Shown: positions 1 through 9,160, numbered from the stretch's first letter. The stretch is DNA of 64,000 nt from Staphylococcus sp. GSSP0090 (GCF_013391405.1 NZ_JACBFD010000033.1:1-64000); one strand, 5' to 3'. The notes: generated by a model not told the origin, from the letters alone. Program-made: numbers and translations.

Positions 1-18
1 AAAGGGAAGAAAAAATAG
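1..18 (+). other. possible 3' tail of an upstream gene
   Basis: Reading frame 1 gives K-G-K-K-K followed by a TAG stop, and a short hairpin with arms ACCCC/GGGGT follows at about 20-35. This would fit the basic C-terminus of a plus-strand gene that lies outside the window. Six codons cannot establish this. Confidence 0.2.
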
Positions 19-34
19 AAACCCCTTTAGGGGT

Positions 35-145
35 GCTGGAAAAGTAGTGCAGTTGGCTGACTTGTCAGTGCCCTTACAGGGCTGGCCAGTAAGGAAGGCT
101 TACAGCCGCAGAACAAACCACCCGTTCACACGGGTGGTTTTGATT
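35..145 (+). ncRNA. putative small RNA, copy 1
   Basis: This non-coding block ends in a strong intrinsic terminator (arms AAACCACCCG and CGGGTGGTTT at 115-140, then T-rich). A diverged copy lies at about 32559-32666. The shared anchors are AAAGTAGTG near the start, GAACAAA before the stem and GGGTGGTTTTGATT at the end. In the second copy the stem changes keep pairing through G-U wobbles. The family is not recognised. It could also be the leader or trailer of a neighbouring gene. Confidence 0.4.
115..141 (+). terminator. intrinsic terminator of the putative small RNA
   Basis: Ten-base perfect stem AAACCACCCG/CGGGTGGTTT with a six-base loop and a short T run. Confidence 0.7.
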
Positions 146-266
146 GAGTTAGCGTATTTTATCTAGTATGGATTAATATTTAATAAAATACAAAGTACAT
201 ATTTATAAAATTAGAATAAAAAATAAATGTGATATTGTGAAAAATCACCATTTATGGTTAAATTAA

Positions 267-280
267 GAAAACGCTTTCAA
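267..280 (+). promoter_or_regulatory. cre site (CcpA) upstream of cstA-like gene
   Basis: AGAAAACGCTTTCA matches the cre consensus TGWAANCGNTNWCA at 13 of 14 positions (first base A instead of T). It lies 24 bases before the start codon, so CcpA binding here would block transcription. Carbon catabolite control is consistent with a carbon-starvation transporter. Confidence 0.65.
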
Positions 281-304
281 GTTATCTAAAGGGGGAATGG
301 TAAC

Positions 305-1762
305 ATGATTACATTTATTGTTGCGATTATTTTATTGGTGGTGGGTTATTTTACTTATGGAAAATACATAGATAAAATGTTTGGACCCAAAAAAGAGCGA
401 CCCACGCCAGCTTATAATCAAAGGGATGACGTTGATTATTTACCAATGAAGACGTCATCCAATTCTCTTATCCAATTGTTAAATATCGCGGGTGTCGGAC
501 CTATATTTGGACCGATTATGGGGGCGCTTTATGGACCGGTAGCATTTATTTGGATTGTAGTAGGTTGTATCTTTGCTGGGGCAGTTCATGATTATCTAAC
601 GGGTATGATTTCAATTAGAAATAAAGGGGCACATTTACCGGAACTTGCTGGTAAATTTTTAGGGCAAGTGATGAAGCATTTTGTAAATATCTTTTCGATT
701 TTATTATTGTTGTTAACAGGAACTGTATTTGTGACTAGTCCGGCATTGTTATTACATAATTTAATGGATGGACGCATTGCACTGGGTATTATTATTTTTG
801 TTATATTTGTATATTATATCTTATCTACTATTTTACCTATTGATAAGATCATTGGTAGAATATATCCAATATTTGGTGCCTTACTTTTAATTAGTGCGGT
901 CGGTATAGGTTTCCGTCTTATTCAAACAGGTGCACCTATTCCAGAGTTGAATTTTAAAAACATGCATCCTGATGGAGCACCAATATTTCCATTATTATTC
1001 TTTACCATAACTTGTGGCGCATTATCTGGATTTCATGCGACACAGACACCAATCATTTCTAGAACAACGAATAAAGAACAGAATGGCAGATTCATCTTTT
1101 ACGGCATGATGATCGCAGAAGGTATCATCGCAATGATTTGGGCAGCGGCAGGCATGAGTCTATTTAATGGCTATAATGGATTGAATGATGTCTTAGCACG
1201 TGGTGAAGCTGCGTTAGTAGTTAGCCAAGCATCACACCTATTATTAGGGTCTGTATTTGGTACGATTGCCGTGTTAGGCGTTATCATTTTACCAATCACA
1301 AGTGGGGATACGTCTTTTAGAAGCGCTAGAATGATCATTGCAGATTATTTAAATTACGGACAGCGGAGTATCGTTAAACGTTTGATTGTTGCAGCACCGC
1401 TGTTTGTTATTAGCTTTGGTCTTACGCAAGTTGATTTTACGATACTATGGAGATATTTCTCTTGGGCAAATCAAACAACAGCTGTTGTTGCATTATGGGT
1501 AGGTGCGATGTATCTATTGATTGCGAAAAAGAATTTCTGGGTTGCAGCCATACCTGCCGTCTTTATGACATGGAATATTTTCACTTATATTTTAAGCCAG
1601 AAAATTGGATTAGGTTTAGACCTTAATTTAAGTTATATCATCGCCTTTGTGCTGACGATTTTATGGATAGCTTATTTCAGTTACCAATACAAAAAAATCA
1701 CAGCAGGGGCTAAATTTGAACTGGATTATCAAATACCATATCAGCAGCAACAAACAACATAA
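305..1762 (+). CDS. cstA: CstA-family carbon starvation / peptide or pyruvate transporter
   Basis: Integral membrane protein of 485 residues with many hydrophobic segments across its whole length. It contains the CstA-family glycine/proline signature (GVGPIFGPIMGALYGP, residues 63-78) and a conserved block around FHATQTPIISRTT in the middle. CstA/BtsT proteins import peptides or pyruvate during carbon limitation; the substrate here is not determinable. It is shorter than E. coli CstA (about 700), as short Gram-positive versions are. The start follows AAAGGGGG at 289-296. A cre-like site sits just upstream, so repression by glucose is likely. Confidence 0.85.
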   Translation: MITFIVAIILLVVGYFTYGKYIDKMFGPKKERPTPAYNQRDDVDYLPMKTSSNSLIQLLNIAGVGPIFGPIMGALYGPVAFIWIVVGCIFAGAVHDYLTGMISIRNKGAHLPELAGKFLGQVMKHFVNIFSILLLLLTGTVFVTSPALLLHNLMDGRIALGIIIFVIFVYYILSTILPIDKIIGRIYPIFGALLLISAVGIGFRLIQTGAPIPELNFKNMHPDGAPIFPLLFFTITCGALSGFHATQTPIISRTTNKEQNGRFIFYGMMIAEGIIAMIWAAAGMSLFNGYNGLNDVLARGEAALVVSQASHLLLGSVFGTIAVLGVIILPITSGDTSFRSARMIIADYLNYGQRSIVKRLIVAAPLFVISFGLTQVDFTILWRYFSWANQTTAVVALWVGAMYLLIAKKNFWVAAIPAVFMTWNIFTYILSQKIGLGLDLNLSYIIAFVLTILWIAYFSYQYKKITAGAKFELDYQIPYQQQQTT

Positions 1763-1859
1763 TTATTCTTACTATTTGGATATGAACTCAAGTTGTAATA
1801 TGGTTTTTAATTGAGTTATATAGTCATTATTTTATTAATATAATCAGCATGATCCATAT

Positions 1860-1909
1860 GTGGGACAGGAAATCTATTTAACTTTTGAATTTCTGTCTCA
1901 CTTTTTTGC
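1860..1909 (+). terminator. terminator after cstA-like gene
   Basis: Imperfect stem GTGGGACAG(G)AAAT with AATTTCTGTCTCAC, then CTTTTTT. GGGACA...TGTCTCA hairpins of this style recur in the window at 42174 and 57903. Confidence 0.7.
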
Positions 1910-2038
1910 GCATATATAATCATTTTTCAATATCTAACTATTTTATAAAATATCGCTGAAACATCTTGCTACATTTTCTTTTTAAATATAATATAAGGTG
2001 GAAATTATATAAATATTATGTTGTTTAGGAGTGATGAT

Positions 2039-3397
2039 ATGTTTCAGTTTTTAAAACCAGCAAAACACATAGATCCATTACCAACAGAGCAAGTCGATGA
2101 TACATATAAGAAATTACGATTTCAGGTTTTCTTAGGTATATTCATTGGTTATGCAGGTTATTATTTGCTACGTAAAAACTTTTCATTAGCCATGCCATCG
2201 TTAATTGAAGACGGTTTTAGTAAAGGTGAACTCGGTATTGCACTTTCTGCCATATCTATTGCCTATGGTTTTAGTAAATTTGTGATGGGGACGATTAGTG
2301 ATCGTAGTAATGCGCGTATATTTTTAAGTTTAGGTTTGATTCTTACAGCAATAGTAAATTTATTGCTTGGGTTTGTACCTTTTTTCACTTCAAGTATTAC
2401 AATCATGTTTGTATTGCTCTTTTTAAATGGTTGGTTTCAAGGAATGGGGTGGCCACCTTCAGGTCGTGTACTAGTTCATTGGTATAGTGTCAGTGAGCGT
2501 GGTAGCAAGACGTCAATCTGGAATGTTGCACATAATGTAGGTGGAGGTTTAATGGCGCCTATAGCGACATGGGGAATTTCCATGACTGCGTTATATAATT
2601 TTGGTTATTTAAGAGGGTTTGAAGGCGTTTTTATTTATCCAGCATTACTCGCTATGATTATCGCAATTATTTCTTATTGTTTGATTAGAGATACACCACA
2701 ATCTCAAGGTTTACCACCTATTGAACATTATAATAATGATTATGCGACCTCATCTAAAGAAACTTTTGAAACAGAACTAACTACGAAAGAGATTTTATTT
2801 AAATATGTACTTAATAATAAATGGGTTTGGGCTATTGCATTTGCCAATATATTTGTCTACTTTGTACGATACGGTGTATTAGATTGGGCACCAACTTACT
2901 TAAGTGAGGAAAAACAATTCAATTTAAATGAATCTGGATGGGCATATTTTTTATATGAATGGGCAGGTATACCTGGCACATTATTATGTGGTTATTTATC
3001 AGATAAATTATTTAAAGGACGTCGTGGGCCAGCAGGTTTCTTCTTTATGTTGGGTGTAACTATTTTTGTGCTTATCTATTGGTTAAATCCTCCAGGTAAT
3101 GTTTGGTTGGATAATGTTTCACTAATTGCTATTGGTTTTCTTATCTATGGTCCAGTTATGCTCATAGGTTTACAAGCTTTAGACTATGTACCTAAAAAAG
3201 CAGCGGGTACAGCAGCAGGACTAACCGGTTTATTTGGCTATTTATTTGGTGCTGTAATGGCTAATATCGTATTAGGTTTGGTAGTACAACACTTTGGTTG
3301 GGATATTGGCTTTATGTTACTAACAATGATTAGTATATTAGCCATGCTAAGTTTTATACTTACTTGGAACAAACGTGGTCAAGAACATGTGCATTAA
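2039..3397 (+). CDS. glpT: glycerol-3-phosphate transporter GlpT
   Basis: Major facilitator of the organophosphate:Pi antiporter family, 452 residues and 12 predicted membrane segments. It exchanges external sn-glycerol-3-phosphate for phosphate; the family also lets fosfomycin in. The signature [10 protein letters not shown] places an arginine at residue 45, matching the substrate-binding Arg45 of E. coli GlpT, and [10 protein letters not shown] carries the second family arginine. The ATG at 2039 is preferred over 2018 because TTAGGAG lies about seven bases before it, inside the longer frame. It is a stand-alone gene with its own terminator. Confidence 0.9.
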   Translation: MFQFLKPAKHIDPLPTEQVDDTYKKLRFQVFLGIFIGYAGYYLLRKNFSLAMPSLIEDGFSKGELGIALSAISIAYGFSKFVMGTISDRSNARIFLSLGLILTAIVNLLLGFVPFFTSSITIMFVLLFLNGWFQGMGWPPSGRVLVHWYSVSERGSKTSIWNVAHNVGGGLMAPIATWGISMTALYNFGYLRGFEGVFIYPALLAMIIAIISYCLIRDTPQSQGLPPIEHYNNDYATSSKETFETELTTKEILFKYVLNNKWVWAIAFANIFVYFVRYGVLDWAPTYLSEEKQFNLNESGWAYFLYEWAGIPGTLLCGYLSDKLFKGRRGPAGFFFMLGVTIFVLIYWLNPPGNVWLDNVSLIAIGFLIYGPVMLIGLQALDYVPKKAAGTAAGLTGLFGYLFGAVMANIVLGLVVQHFGWDIGFMLLTMISILAMLSFILTWNKRGQEHVH

Positions 3398-3489
3398 TTT
3401 AAATGTTTGTATCAATGATCCAAGTGTATGATGTTGAATGAATTTTTTAAAATGGATATATGTGTTTAACAACATATAATAGTTATCGT

Positions 3490-3535
3490 AAGGGCGAAGA
3501 TATGAAATGTTATAAGTTTCAATCTCGCCCTTTTA
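3490..3535 (+). terminator. terminator after glpT
   Basis: Stem AAGGGCGA...TCGCCCTT with inner pairing, then TTTTAAA. Confidence 0.7.
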
Positions 3536-3618
3536 AACATGGGGTTCCGTCTAAGGTGAGTCTTGGGAATACTGTAAAAATAGGGTGTAAAAGTATTTAG
3601 ACAAAGAAAAATGTGCAG

Positions 3619-3647
3619 TTGTCAATGAACTTTGATAGTCTTATATT
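3619..3647 (+). promoter_or_regulatory. sigma-A type promoter for the XRE regulator
   Basis: TTGTCA at 3619-3624, a 17-base spacer and TATATT at 3642-3647, 38 bases before the start codon. Confidence 0.6.
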
Positions 3648-3684
3648 GATAACAATATTAATCTCTAATTAAAGGAGCAGAACA

Positions 3685-4248
3685 ATGAATTTAGGACATC
3701 AAATTAAATATTATCGGCAACGTGATCATTTATCTCAAGAAAGCTTAGCTGAAAAATTATATGTTTCACGACAAACAATTTCTAATTGGGAGAATGATAA
3801 AAGCTATCCAGATATTCATAACTTATTGATGTTAAGTTCATTGTTTAATGTTTCTTTAGATGACTTAGTCAAAGGAGACGTGGAGATTATGGAACGCAAA
3901 TTGAAAGAAGTTCGATTTAATTGGTGGTCGCAGCTAATGATATGGCCGATGTTGATAGCAGGAATATTAATTGGACCTGCTATGTATTACTGGGGAGCAT
4001 TTGGTTTAATACTAGAAATATTATTATTAGGTACTGGTATTATTGCATCATTTAATGTAGAGCGTTTTAAGAAATCATATCAAATACAAACCTATGATCG
4101 TATCGTAGCTTTTATGAATGGAAAGGATCCAAATGAAGTACATTCATCTAATTTAAGAAATTTAATTACTTCGATATATAGTTTCGTGTTAGTCGTGGGT
4201 ATTTTTATCGCAGTTGTATTAATTAGTATATATTTATTTAAGCCTTAA
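3685..4248 (+). CDS. XRE-family regulator with C-terminal membrane domain
   Basis: 187 residues. Residues about 5-60 form a Cro/C1-type helix-turn-helix (LSQESLAEKLYVSRQTISNW). After a short linker come three hydrophobic segments (about 82-100, 101-122 and 163-184), so it is probably a membrane-tethered transcription factor. This layout is common in Firmicutes regulators that sense envelope state or partner with neighbouring small membrane proteins. Its target is not apparent from the neighbours. RBS AAAGGAGCAG precedes the ATG. Confidence 0.8.
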   Translation: MNLGHQIKYYRQRDHLSQESLAEKLYVSRQTISNWENDKSYPDIHNLLMLSSLFNVSLDDLVKGDVEIMERKLKEVRFNWWSQLMIWPMLIAGILIGPAMYYWGAFGLILEILLLGTGIIASFNVERFKKSYQIQTYDRIVAFMNGKDPNEVHSSNLRNLITSIYSFVLVVGIFIAVVLISIYLFKP

Positions 4249-4313
4249 GCATGATATTAAACGTGTGAATAAACAGTATTTTAATTTAAAAATATAGAAA
4301 TTTCTTCTTGAGG

Positions 4314-4344
4314 TTGACGTAACGTAAGGGTGTAACGTGTTATT
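4314..4344 (+). promoter_or_regulatory. MerR-type promoter/operator
   Basis: TTGACG (4314-4319) is followed by a long spacer of about 19-21 bases before a weak TTATTT-like -10. The spacer contains GTAACGT twice (4319-4325 and 4332-4338). Over-long spacers with an internal repeat are the hallmark of MerR-activated promoters, so the TipAS-type regulator just downstream is likely autoregulated here. Confidence 0.5.
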
Positions 4345-4360
4345 TGTCAGGAGGTGAATT

Positions 4361-5119
4361 ATGGAATATACAGTGAGTCAGTTAGCTAAACTATCAGGTG
4401 TAAGTAATCGCACATTGCGCTATTATGATCAAATTGGATTGCTTGAACCGGCTAGAATCAGTTCATCAGGTTACCGAATATACGGTAAAGCAGAAGTAGA
4501 CATGCTTCAACAAATTATATTCTATCGCGAATTGGATGTAAGTATTGAAGAAATAAAAAACATTATTCAACAACCTGAATTTGACCAAGCAAAGGCTTTA
4601 GAACTGCATTTTCAAAATCTAAAACAAAAACGTTCACGTCTCGACAAAATCATAGATACCGTAGAAAAAACGATTGCGTATACGAAAGGAGAAATTGCTA
4701 TGCAAGATAAAGAAAAATTTGAAGGATTGAAAGCACGAGAAATTCAAGAAAATGAACATGAATATGGTAATGAAATTAGAGAGAAATACAGTAACAATGC
4801 TGTGGATGAAAGTAACGCAAAATTTAAAGATATGACTGAAGCGGAATATAATGAATGGCGTAAATTAGAGAATGAAATTATTGAATTATTACCAAAAGCT
4901 TATCAAACAGGCGACCCATCATCTGAAATCGCACAAAGATTAGCTGCAAAACATAAAGCATGGTTAATGTATACGTGGCCTGATTATACTAAAGAAGCTC
5001 ATGCAGGTTTAGCTGAAATGTATGTGGCTGACGAAAGATTTTCAGCATATTATGATAAATATGTAGAAGGTGGCGCTCAATTTTTAAGAGATGCCATAAT
5101 CGCTTTTGTTAAGGAATAA
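4361..5119 (+). CDS. MerR-family regulator with TipAS antibiotic-recognition domain
   Basis: 252 residues. The N-terminal winged helix (VSQLAKLSGVSNRTLRYYDQ) is followed by a dimerisation coiled coil (about 75-110). The C-terminal half, about 120-250, has the TipAS features (GDPSSEIAQRLAAKHKAWL and the closing GGAQFLRDAI). TipAL/Mta-type proteins bind thiopeptides or hydrophobic drugs and activate drug-response genes. No efflux gene sits beside it, so the regulon is elsewhere or it acts mainly on itself. RBS CAGGAGGTG. Confidence 0.85.
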   Translation: MEYTVSQLAKLSGVSNRTLRYYDQIGLLEPARISSSGYRIYGKAEVDMLQQIIFYRELDVSIEEIKNIIQQPEFDQAKALELHFQNLKQKRSRLDKIIDTVEKTIAYTKGEIAMQDKEKFEGLKAREIQENEHEYGNEIREKYSNNAVDESNAKFKDMTEAEYNEWRKLENEIIELLPKAYQTGDPSSEIAQRLAAKHKAWLMYTWPDYTKEAHAGLAEMYVADERFSAYYDKYVEGGAQFLRDAIIAFVKE

Positions 5120-5184
5120 AGATGGGGAAGACAGCGGGACGTCTTAGATAATGTCTTTTGAGGTTTAGATGATATATCATTCAA

Positions 5185-5223
5185 GAAGTTAGACAACACA
5201 ACGTTGTTTAGCTTCTTTTTTAT
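5185..5223 (+). terminator. terminator after the MerR gene
   Basis: Stem GAAGTTAGACAAC.../...GTTGTTTAGCTTC followed by TTTTTT. Confidence 0.75.
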
Positions 5224-5417
5224 TTTAGCGAGGTAAAAGTAGGGAGTTAATCAATTTTAAGTTTATAGATTTTCATATTAAATGTGTTGGTAATTAGGCA
5301 TTATTTAATATGATTCAATGCGGTGTAAGTAGCTACGCTGATACATTAGCAGGTGGTATAATAATAGCGTCGCCTATCTCTCAGGCGTCAATATGACGTA
5401 GAGAGGAGGTGTTATTC

Positions 5418-5513
5418 ATGTTGGAAATCCTTGTTCACATCACGATCACAGTCATCAGTGGTTGTATTATTGCGTTATTTACGCATTGGCTGCGTAATCG
5501 CAAAGAAAAATAG
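5418..5513 (+). CDS. Fst/PepA1-family type I toxin, cassette A
   Basis: 31-residue peptide with one membrane helix and a basic tail. It starts MLEILVHI, carries the core VISGC at 12-16 and ends in WLRNRKEK. This matches the Fst/PepA1 (SprA1) family, whose members insert into the bacterium's own membrane. It belongs to the 'VHI..T' subtype with C and D. The promoter has the extended -10 TGGTATAAT (5357-5362), so the mRNA begins near 5368. A hairpin (CTCTC/GAGAG with inner CGTCA/TGACG) abuts the AGGAGG site. GTCGCCTA at the 5' end can pair with TAGGCGAC at the stop codon. The RNA ends near 5572, giving about 205 nt. Confidence 0.88.
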   Translation: MLEILVHITITVISGCIIALFTHWLRNRKEK

Positions 5514-5533
5514 GCGACAAATAGCCACACCTA

Positions 5534-5597
5534 CAAAAATCCCCTCACTATTTGCGGTAGTGAGGGGATTGGTGTAATCCATGTTAGATTCCTTGTT
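5534..5597 (-). ncRNA. antisense antitoxin RNA, cassette A
   Basis: Minus-strand promoter: TTGCAT (5633-5628), an 18-base spacer and TATAAT (5609-5604) with TG one base upstream. The predicted RNA is about 64 nt and ends at the stem CCCCTCACTA/TAGTGAGGGG followed by TTTTT on the minus strand only. Its 5' part covers 5571-5597, an imperfect copy of the toxin start region (5408-5439), so it can pair with the toxin's ribosome binding site and start codon. Confidence 0.75.
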
Positions 5598-5858
5598 GAC
5601 AGTATTATAACATCATAGTGGATGGGAATGCAAAACTAAAACCAACATTGTTTTTTATAGTAAAGTTTAAATTTTTTGATGTAAAAAGCGATGATTGATT
5701 TAAAATATATAGTTTTTGATAATAAACGTATAGGTAATTAGGCATTATTTAATATGATTCAACGTTGTGTAAGTAGCTACGCTGACACATTAGCAGGTGG
5801 TATAATAATAGCGTCGCCTTAACTTCCGGCGGTATTTTGGGCGGAAGGAGGTGAAGTC

Positions 5859-5951
5859 ATGAGTTTAATATTTGTTAGCATCATTGCACCCATCATATCA
5901 GGGTGTGTAATTGCGATTTTTACGTTCTGGCTAAACAATCGCAATAAATAA
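5859..5951 (+). CDS. Fst/PepA1-family type I toxin, cassette B
   Basis: 30-residue membrane peptide of the second subtype (with E). It contains FVSIIAPIISGC, close to the IIAPVISGC core of S. aureus PepA1, and ends FWLNNRNK. The -10 is TATAAT at 5801-5806 with an upstream TG. The 5' hairpin has different arms from A (CTTCC/GGAAG) but the same position against the AGGAGG site. GTCGCCTTA at the RNA 5' end is perfectly complementary to TAAGGCGAC, which includes the stop codon. Start ATG 11 bases after the GGAGG. Confidence 0.87.
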   Translation: MSLIFVSIIAPIISGCVIAIFTFWLNNRNK

Positions 5952-5969
5952 GGCGACAAGCCTCGCCAT

Positions 5970-6034
5970 TAAAAGAACCCCCAATCTATGGCTGTAGATT
6001 GGGGGTTAGGTGATTCATGAGTCTAATATTTGTC
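5970..6034 (-). ncRNA. antisense antitoxin RNA, cassette B
   Basis: Minus-strand promoter TTGCAT (6070-6065), 18-base spacer, TATAAT (6046-6041) with extended TG. The terminator stem AACCCCCAATCTA/TAGATTGGGGGTT is at 5976-6007. The 5' portion (6009-6034) repeats the toxin start region at 5850-5877, both reading through CATGAGT and TAATATTTGT. Confidence 0.73.
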
Positions 6035-6183
6035 AAATACATTATAACACTATGATTAGAAGGAATGCAAAACTGAAATTAATAAATAATATTGATATGT
6101 AATTAAGTCATATACATCATTATAGTTCTTCATATTAACGACAGTTTATCTTTTTGCTTAATTCCTTTTAAAAATATTACATT

Positions 6184-6957
6184 TTAAACATTTTTCTTTT
6201 TAAATGCATAAATTACCAGTGCTAAAAAGATGAGGATATAGACAATATTACCAATATATAATTCGTGCAATTCTAGTTTAGTCATTTCTTTGAATACTTC
6301 GTTGTCTAATACTTGTGTACTTAAATTCAACATGTTGATAGGATTCCATTTCAACCATTCCCATTGATTAATTGCAGCAAATAGTATGCCTGAAATAACA
6401 GAAGAAGCAAAATAGAAAACAATGCCTACAGCGATTGAAACACCTGGAGATTTCAATAGACAGGAAATTAATAGTGTTAAACTTAATATTAACCACATAC
6501 CAATATAAGTAGCTAAAGCAGTTAATAAGTGTTCTTGCAACAATGATAAATTGTCTCCAGATTGTTTTAAAATATCCATATCAGAAAATAGGATTAATTT
6601 TAGAACTAAACTTATCAAAGTAGTAACAATAAATAATGCCAATGAATAAATAAATAAAGCGATAAATTTACTTAAAATAATACTCATTCTTGAGTAGTTT
6701 CTGTAAAGTAAGTTCTTAATTGTACCATAGTGAAATTCCATAGTGATTATTGTTGCTGCTTGAATAATCATTAAAAAGAATATCCAAGAAAAGCCTGTGA
6801 ATCCTTGTTTGAACTGAGATTCTGGTTTGAGTATATCCTCATGGTTATTACTTAAAACTGCCATAACAACCATTAGAAGAAAAATTATAATTGGAATAAT
6901 AATGGATGATTTCTTTTTAAATATCTTATACAGTTCTTGATTAATTAAAGTGCCCAT
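6184..6957 (-). CDS. ABC-2 type transporter permease
   Basis: 257 residues with six hydrophobic segments and the ABC-2 permease layout: N-terminal cytosolic start, helix at about 19-36, a polar extracellular stretch, then five helices. It overlaps the last base of the ATPase gene, so the two form one translationally coupled operon. Such BcrB/NisG-like permeases export or expel peptides, lantibiotics or hydrophobic toxins. The substrate is unknown. Its position between toxin cassettes and beside a secreted surface protein makes a peptide-related role possible, but nothing proves it. Confidence 0.8.
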   Translation of the reverse strand: MGTLINQELYKIFKKKSSIIIPIIIFLLMVVMAVLSNNHEDILKPESQFKQGFTGFSWIFFLMIIQAATIITMEFHYGTIKNLLYRNYSRMSIILSKFIALFIYSLALFIVTTLISLVLKLILFSDMDILKQSGDNLSLLQEHLLTALATYIGMWLILSLTLLISCLLKSPGVSIAVGIVFYFASSVISGILFAAINQWEWLKWNPINMLNLSTQVLDNEVFKEMTKLELHELYIGNIVYILIFLALVIYAFKKKNV

Positions 6958-7652
6958 TATGCTTCCCCCTCTTTTTGATCAATGATATTTAGTAATAAAT
7001 TTTCTAAATCATTTTCTTCTGAATTTTTCAATTCTTCCATAGTAGTTTCTTTAATGATTTCACCTTTATCAATAATTAAAATTGAGTCTGTAACTTTTAC
7101 CAGTTCACTTAAAATGTGACTAGATATAAGAAACGTCACACCTTGATTTTTAAAGTCTATTATCGTTTCTCGTACATTTTTTACAGCTTTTGGATCTAAT
7201 CCATTCATTGGTTCATCTAGAATAACTAATTTAGGATGATTTAAAAGGGCGAGAGCAATTCCTAGTTTTTGTTTCATTCCTAGAGAGTAGGTTTTTGCTT
7301 TATTATGTATAAAATCATTCATTTCTAACTTATCAACAATGTGTTGAATACTATTTTTGTCTTTATCTTCATTAATCAATTTCATATTTTCAAATCCCGT
7401 AAGAAACGGATATAAACCAGGATTTTCAATCAGAGCGCCAATATCATTACTTTTATTTGAAGTATGTGATTTTAGAGTTCCAGATTGATAGCTAGAGAGA
7501 CCTAAAATAACTTTCATCAATGTTGTCTTACCAGCTCCATTTCCACCTACTAATCCAATAATATCACCACTATTAAGTGTGAAAGATACATCTTTCAGAA
7601 CGTTTTTACTTTTGATGTTTTTACTAATCTTGTTCAAAGTTAATAAATCCAT
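6957..7652 (-). CDS. ABC transporter ATP-binding protein
   Basis: 231 residues. Walker A GGNGAGKT is at 36-43, the signature YSLGMKQKLGIA in the middle, then Walker B LVILDEP and the switch histidine in ISSHIL. The order and length match BcrA-like ATPases of peptide-resistance exporters. It is the first gene of the ATPase-permease pair. RBS AAAGGGG on the minus strand. It diverges from the LPETG gene across a 436-base gap. Confidence 0.88.
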   Translation of the reverse strand: MDLLTLNKISKNIKSKNVLKDVSFTLNSGDIIGLVGGNGAGKTTLMKVILGLSSYQSGTLKSHTSNKSNDIGALIENPGLYPFLTGFENMKLINEDKDKNSIQHIVDKLEMNDFIHNKAKTYSLGMKQKLGIALALLNHPKLVILDEPMNGLDPKAVKNVRETIIDFKNQGVTFLISSHILSELVKVTDSILIIDKGEIIKETTMEELKNSEENDLENLLLNIIDQKEGEA

Positions 7653-8088
7653 AGTATTCCCCTTTTTAGTTTTATGACTTTCGCAATAATATTAACAAAT
7701 AATCTAATGAAAATATATAGTGTTTTGTAAATTAAATATATAGGAAAAATTTATTGTAGTGTAAATAAAGGATTTAATTACAATAGTTTGTAGTTCAAAA
7801 CCTAGTTAGACAATCTAATAGTTTGAAATCTTTTAATGTAGAAAAATATTTATAAAGAATTAATCAAGGAGGTCGGTTTCTTCTTAAAGCTATTAAATCG
7901 TTTGCTACCATCATCTAGTAATATAATTTGGTCGCAGGTAAAAACCAAAATTTTATTTAAATTAAAATCAAAAGAACATTAACAGGCAATATTGTTTTAT
8001 TATTGTAAAAATTATTAAGAAGTTAATATCAAACAATATATTATGTTATGCTATTATAAACTACATATTATTGGAAGGGGTATTATTT
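7653..8088. other. divergent intergenic region
   Basis: AT-rich, with no convincing ORF or RNA. AAGGAGGT at about 7867-7874 has no reading frame behind it and may be a remnant. Promoters for both flanking units must lie here. A TATTAT/TATAAA-rich stretch at 8035-8065 fits a -10 region for the LPETG gene. Confidence 0.4.
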
Positions 8089-8745
8089 ATGAAAATATCA
8101 AAAATTTTATTAGCATCAACTTTAGCAAGTTCTATTGCTTTAGTTGGTGTTCAAGGGGCAGCCAATGCTGAAGAAGGCGCAAAAACAGTATGGGGTGGCA
8201 CTTTACCAAGTAGTACTGATCCTGATGGGAATGGTTGGGCTAACGTAGATTTTGATGCATCTGTTTTACCACAATCTTATCAAGAAGAAATTAGAAATTT
8301 AACTTTACAAAAAGATACAAATAAACTTTCTCAAGTTGAGTATAACGAACAAGTCGCAAGTATTTATGAAAAAGCGAAACAGGAACAACAAGCACACACA
8401 ACAAAACAAGGAGACAGACCTTATGGTGGGGTGACACCAGACGGAATGACTAATGAAGAATATGCTGAACTAGAAAAAAATGTACCTAATCCTAATGAAG
8501 TATCGAATGAAGAATATAGTCAAGCAGTAGAAAATGAAACTGCAAGAATTCAAAACAATGGAAAAGAAACAACTGCAAATAATGCAGTAGGTATTACTGA
8601 AAAATCCAATGTAGACACACAAGAACTACCAGAAACTGGATCATCAGAAGAAAACACAGTACTTAATATTACTTTAGGTATTTTAACTGCTACTTTAGGT
8701 TTAAGTGCAATTTTATTTAGTAGAAAAGCTAATCGTTCTAACTAA
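8089..8745 (+). CDS. small LPETG cell-wall-anchored surface protein
   Basis: 218 residues from the ATG at 8089, chosen over a TTG at 8071 because GGAAGGGG lies eight bases upstream. Residues 1-27 are a Sec signal peptide ending in ANA. LPETG is at 180-184, followed by a hydrophobic helix and the basic tail RKANRSN, so sortase A should anchor it. The mature part is acidic and glutamine/asparagine-rich, starts with a WGG motif, and has three loose repeats centred on VEYNE, EEYAE and EEYSQ. There is no known adhesin domain. It is unusually short for an LPXTG protein and I do not recognise the family. Confidence 0.82.
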   Translation: MKISKILLASTLASSIALVGVQGAANAEEGAKTVWGGTLPSSTDPDGNGWANVDFDASVLPQSYQEEIRNLTLQKDTNKLSQVEYNEQVASIYEKAKQEQQAHTTKQGDRPYGGVTPDGMTNEEYAELEKNVPNPNEVSNEEYSQAVENETARIQNNGKETTANNAVGITEKSNVDTQELPETGSSEENTVLNITLGILTATLGLSAILFSRKANRSN

Positions 8746-8802
8746 TATTTAATACTAGTGAAAAAGAGGTTACTGTCAAATTTGATAGGTGAATTAAATC
8801 GA

Positions 8803-8845
8803 AGAGGTTAAGCGACATAATTTCGTTGCTTAATCTCTTTTTCTT
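8803..8845 (+). terminator. terminator after the LPETG gene
   Basis: Stem GAGGTTAAGCGAC...GTTGCTTAATCTC followed by a T-rich run. Confidence 0.75.
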
Positions 8846-9160
8846 TTTGGTATGATTTGTATAAAGTCTAGAACATAAGATAATGCTATTCCACAAGAGA
8901 TTGTGTTCGTATAACCTAATGAAACTTGTTTAATTGATTTGATTTTATTATAGAGACTTTGGTATTTGAATGGTAAAAATTAGAGGAGATAAATCGATTT
9001 TAAATTTATAGTTTTGTAGTATAAGTGTAATTAATAAGGCATTATTTAATATGATTCAACGCAGTGTAACTAATTACGCTGATTCATTAGTAGGTGGTAT
9101 AATAATAGCGTCGCCTATCTCTCAGGCGTCAATTTGACGTAGAGAGGAGGTGCATACGCA

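Larger units (their letters stand above)
5250..6075. repeat. type I toxin-antitoxin cassettes A and B (tandem)
   Basis: Two copies of a roughly 400-base cassette. Shared landmarks in order are GGCATTATTTAATATGATTCA, a GTAGCTAC palindrome, the extended -10 TGGTATAAT, GCGTCGCC at the presumed RNA start, a 5' hairpin, AGGAGGTG, the toxin, a terminator stem, the reversed antisense promoter and ATGCAAAAC. The spacer between A and B is almost identical to that between C and D (9375-9480), which points to recent duplication or gene conversion. Confidence 0.85.

Noticed and set aside
5594..5611. Plus-strand promoter TTGACA...TATAAC after toxin A
   Set aside because: The spacing between the elements is only about seven bases; the real promoter here is on the minus strand (TTGCAT, 18 bases, TATAAT).
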